Assembly (NCBI GenBank): GCA_965230795.1
Contig: OZ246020.1
Location: 2,914,001-2,978,000 of the forward strand
Reading direction: 5' to 3'
DNA: 64,000 nucleotides
Origin: PZPK01 sp965230795
Lineage (GTDB): Bacteria; Pseudomonadota; Gammaproteobacteria; Pseudomonadales; Oleiphilaceae
Both the position numbers and the translations under genes were made by a program. The notes beneath the pieces were generated by a model. That model was given only the letters and a program-made list of their open reading frames with translations. It was not told the DNA's origin and made no database searches. How positions within the stretch are numbered: the stretch's first letter is position 1; every line of letters begins with the position of its first letter. Below, piece by piece: positions 61,936 to 64,000 of the stretch.

Positions 61936-62106
61936 TCGAATCCCGCTCTACATTCCGTCAATCAAACCTGCGTCCATCTACCTGAATAGAACCAGTACAA
62001 CGCACATTGTTTCATTTTTTTTGTAACATTTTTTATTGTCGGTCTCAGGCCCGAGGCCCAACCGAAAACATAGAATCTCCGCTGCCAAATTGCCAGTAAA
62101 ATCTGC

Positions 62107-62883
62107 TCAGCCAAACATCACTGCCGTGAGGAGAAAATCCAATCCCAATACCGATAGTGACGAATATACCACCGTCTTGGTGGTCGCAATACTGATACCC
62201 TCTGAGGTCGGTACCAGATCATAGCCCTGAAACACCGCAATCCAGCTGCACACCAGACCAAATACCACCGCCTTGATCATGCCGTTCATGACGTCCTCGG
62301 TAAAATCCACCGAACTTTGCATATTGGCCCAGAACGAGCCCTCATATACGCCGAGCCAATCAACGCTCACCAGCAAACCACCAAACACGCCCACGGCACT
62401 GAATATGGCTGCCAACAAAGGCATGGAAATAAAACCGGCCCATAATCTCGGAGCAATCACTCGTTTCAGGGGATCGACCCCCATCATTTCCATGCTGGTT
62501 AACTGCTCAGTGGCTTTCATTAAACCAATTTCGGCGGTAAGCGCAGAACCCGCGCGTCCCGCAAACAACAAGGCTGTAACAACCGGCCCTAGCTCGCGAA
62601 CCAGCGTCAACGCGACCATTTGGCCGACTGCCTGTTCGGAGCCATAGTCAACGAGGATATTGTAACCCTGCAAACCCAAAACCATGCCGATGAAGAGACC
62701 TGACACCACGATAATAATCAGCGATAGAATGCCGACTTTGTAGATCTGCACGCTCAGCAAATGCAATCCGGCCAAATTCGGTCGCAGACCAAATACCGCT
62801 CGTAACAGAAACAGCCCGGCCCGCCCGATCGTTGAGGCGAACTCCAGCCCCTGACGACCGGTTTTACTTAGAAAATCTAACAC
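62107..62883 (-). CDS. mlaE: ABC transporter permease MlaE
   Basis: This 258-residue MlaE-family permease has five or six hydrophobic helices. It carries the conserved GRAGSALTAEIGLMKATEQLTSMEMMGVDPLKRVIAPRLWAGF, including the EQ-loop coupling helix that contacts MlaF. It forms the membrane core that moves phospholipids between the inner membrane and MlaD. mlaF precedes it by 86 bases. Confidence 0.96.
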   Translation of the reverse strand: MLDFLSKTGRQGLEFASTIGRAGLFLLRAVFGLRPNLAGLHLLSVQIYKVGILSLIIIVVSGLFIGMVLGLQGYNILVDYGSEQAVGQMVALTLVRELGPVVTALLFAGRAGSALTAEIGLMKATEQLTSMEMMGVDPLKRVIAPRLWAGFISMPLLAAIFSAVGVFGGLLVSVDWLGVYEGSFWANMQSSVDFTEDVMNGMIKAVVFGLVCSWIAVFQGYDLVPTSEGISIATTKTVVYSSLSVLGLDFLLTAVMFG

Positions 62884-62969
62884 TAACGCTTACCTGCTTA
62901 GACGCCATATGCATCGTCTGGATGAAATATCAAAGAGTCTCTGTGTTGCATCTGCAACCAAACCACCAC

Positions 62970-63761
62970 TCATCCCAATAAATCCTGATGGTAGTCACCT
63001 GCCGGGTAATGAAAGGGTACCGGACCATCTGGCAGGCCATTAAGAAACTGTTTCACCAAAGGTGAACCTGACTTCTTGAGATCTGCAGGCGTGCCTTCAC
63101 CGATTACCCGGCCATCGGCGATGATAATCACGTGATCACAGATACTGAGGGATTCAGCGATATCATGGGATACCAGCACACTGGTTAAACCCAAGGCATC
63201 ATTCAACAAACGAATCAGCTGCACCAGTACCCCCATGGCAATGGGATCCTGCCCGGCGAAGGGCTCATCATACATAATGAGTTCGGGATCCATCGCAATC
63301 GTTCGAGCCAGCGCAATTCGTCGTGTCATACCTCCAGACAATTCAGAAGGCATCAGGTCCCGCGCACCACGCAAGCCCACCGCATGCAGCTTCATAATCA
63401 CGATGTCGCGGATCATATCTTCAGGAAGCTTGGTATGGGCCCGCAGAGGAAAAGCCACATTTTCAAAGACACTCAAATCAGAAAACAGAGCTCCGCTTTG
63501 AAACAGCATGCCCATGCGAGTTCGAGCCTCAAACAGTTCTTTCCGGGAAAGGCGATGAATATCGTCGCCATCAACCAGAATTCTGCCCGAGTCTGGACGT
63601 AGCTGCCCGGCAATCAGTTTCAGCAAGGTGGTTTTACCAATACCACTCGGACCCATGATCGCTGTGACTTTTCCTCGGGGAATACTCAGCGAAACATCAT
63701 TAAATATGCTCCGGTACCCTCGCGAAAAGCTCATATTCTCGATCTGGATGTAAGCGTCCAC
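62970..63761 (-). CDS. mlaF: ABC transporter ATP-binding protein MlaF
   Basis: The ATPase has Walker A GPSGIGKTTLLK, signature LSGGMTRRIALARTIAMD, Walker B LIMYDEPFAGQDP and the switch His in LVSHDIAES. It powers phospholipid transport that maintains outer-membrane asymmetry. GTG 63761, with AGGGA eight bases upstream, gives 263 residues starting MDAYIQIENMSFSRG; TTG 63782 is the longer alternative. It is the first gene of the mla operon. Confidence 0.95.
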   Translation of the reverse strand: MDAYIQIENMSFSRGYRSIFNDVSLSIPRGKVTAIMGPSGIGKTTLLKLIAGQLRPDSGRILVDGDDIHRLSRKELFEARTRMGMLFQSGALFSDLSVFENVAFPLRAHTKLPEDMIRDIVIMKLHAVGLRGARDLMPSELSGGMTRRIALARTIAMDPELIMYDEPFAGQDPIAMGVLVQLIRLLNDALGLTSVLVSHDIAESLSICDHVIIIADGRVIGEGTPADLKKSGSPLVKQFLNGLPDGPVPFHYPAGDYHQDLLG

Positions 63762-63898
63762 TGAATCAATCCCTGCAATCAACTGGTGGGCTATTTAATC
63801 AAAGCTGATTCCACGAGCCAACAGGTTTTGGGAATTTTTACATAGCTTTCATCAAACTCGTTGTGCAATACATTTCAGCACAAGCACGCAACTGCGAT

Positions 63899-63982
63899 AT
63901 GAAAGACTTGAATAACGGTTGCAGAGGCTGTCCAAGTTACGGAAAATGCGCGCTCTGTTTGGCCGAGTTCGTTTTCAGATAG
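63899..63982 (+). CDS. Possible 27-aa peptide with two CxxC pairs
   Basis: A short frame from ATG 63899 to TAG 63982 encodes a peptide with CRGCPSYGKCALC in the middle: two CxxC pairs five residues apart, as in small metal-binding knuckles. There is no clear ribosome binding site and I recognise no family. It stands in the 240-base region upstream of mlaF, in the opposite orientation, near the right edge. It may well be chance. Confidence 0.2.
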   Translation: MKDLNNGCRGCPSYGKCALCLAEFVFR

Positions 63983-64000
63983 CAATTACGGGATCACACA

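Overview
The window is a chromosomal segment of a gammaproteobacterium. It looks like a free-living, probably aquatic relative of the Pseudomonas/Marinobacter/Alcanivorax group. Two large blocks keep gene orders known from Pseudomonas: leuCDB-asd-fimV-truA-trpF-(trpBA)-accD-folC-dedD-cvpA-purF-metZ (about 30.2-48.9 kb) and hisC-hisD-hisG-murA-ibaG-mlaBCDEF (about 55.6-63.8 kb). A third core block is ftsK-lolA-rarA (25.1-30.0 kb). The genus assignment is a guess from gene order and content.

Layout. 0-1 kb: the N-terminal part of a tyrosine recombinase running off the left edge, and an AT-rich orphan gene. 1.3-6.7 kb: an RND efflux operon (adaptor, pump, AraC-type regulator) with overlapping start and stop codons. 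6.9-16.3 kb, accessory: FMN-dependent L-lactate dehydrogenase, lipoproteins, a 7-bp tandem repeat, a long perfect palindrome, an ICMT-like membrane methyltransferase, a pair of LuxR-type regulators (one fused to an alpha/beta hydrolase), a RAYT transposase element with inverted repeats, and a secreted sphingomyelinase-like phosphodiesterase. 16.4-24.6 kb: a redox operon flanked by two predicted outer-membrane proteins. 24.7-50.9 kb: mainly core housekeeping and biosynthesis. 50.9-54.7 kb: a small accessory island (Xre/RES toxin-antitoxin pair, a lipoprotein, a GYF-RDD membrane protein, and a GIY-YIG gene between inverted palindromic repeats). 54.8-63.8 kb: nif3, his genes, murA, ibaG and the Mla lipid transport system.

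The most interesting part is the minus-strand operon at 17.5-23.4 kb and its control region at 23.5-23.85 kb. In order of transcription it encodes: a NirB-like FAD/NAD(P)H oxidoreductase with a BFD [2Fe-2S] domain, whose siroheme reductase half is replaced by a five-helix membrane domain; an 11-heme membrane-anchored cytochrome c; a Tll0287-like heme lipoprotein; a small cytochrome c lipoprotein; a group 1 truncated hemoglobin; and a ferredoxin/FAD/NAD(P)H reductase. Upstream I see two NtrC-like sites, an IHF-like site, a sigma-54 -24/-12 promoter and a leader RNA. The leader has two 7-bp stem-loops whose hexaloops both carry A at position 1 and G at position 4, followed by an intrinsic terminator. 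This is the arrangement expected for nitrogen-starvation control combined with ANTAR-protein (NasR/NasT-type, nitrate/nitrite) antitermination. I infer a nitrogen-controlled transmembrane electron-transfer and NO/nitrogen-oxide handling system whose exact reaction is unknown.

I saw no rRNA, tRNA, CRISPR array or replication origin.
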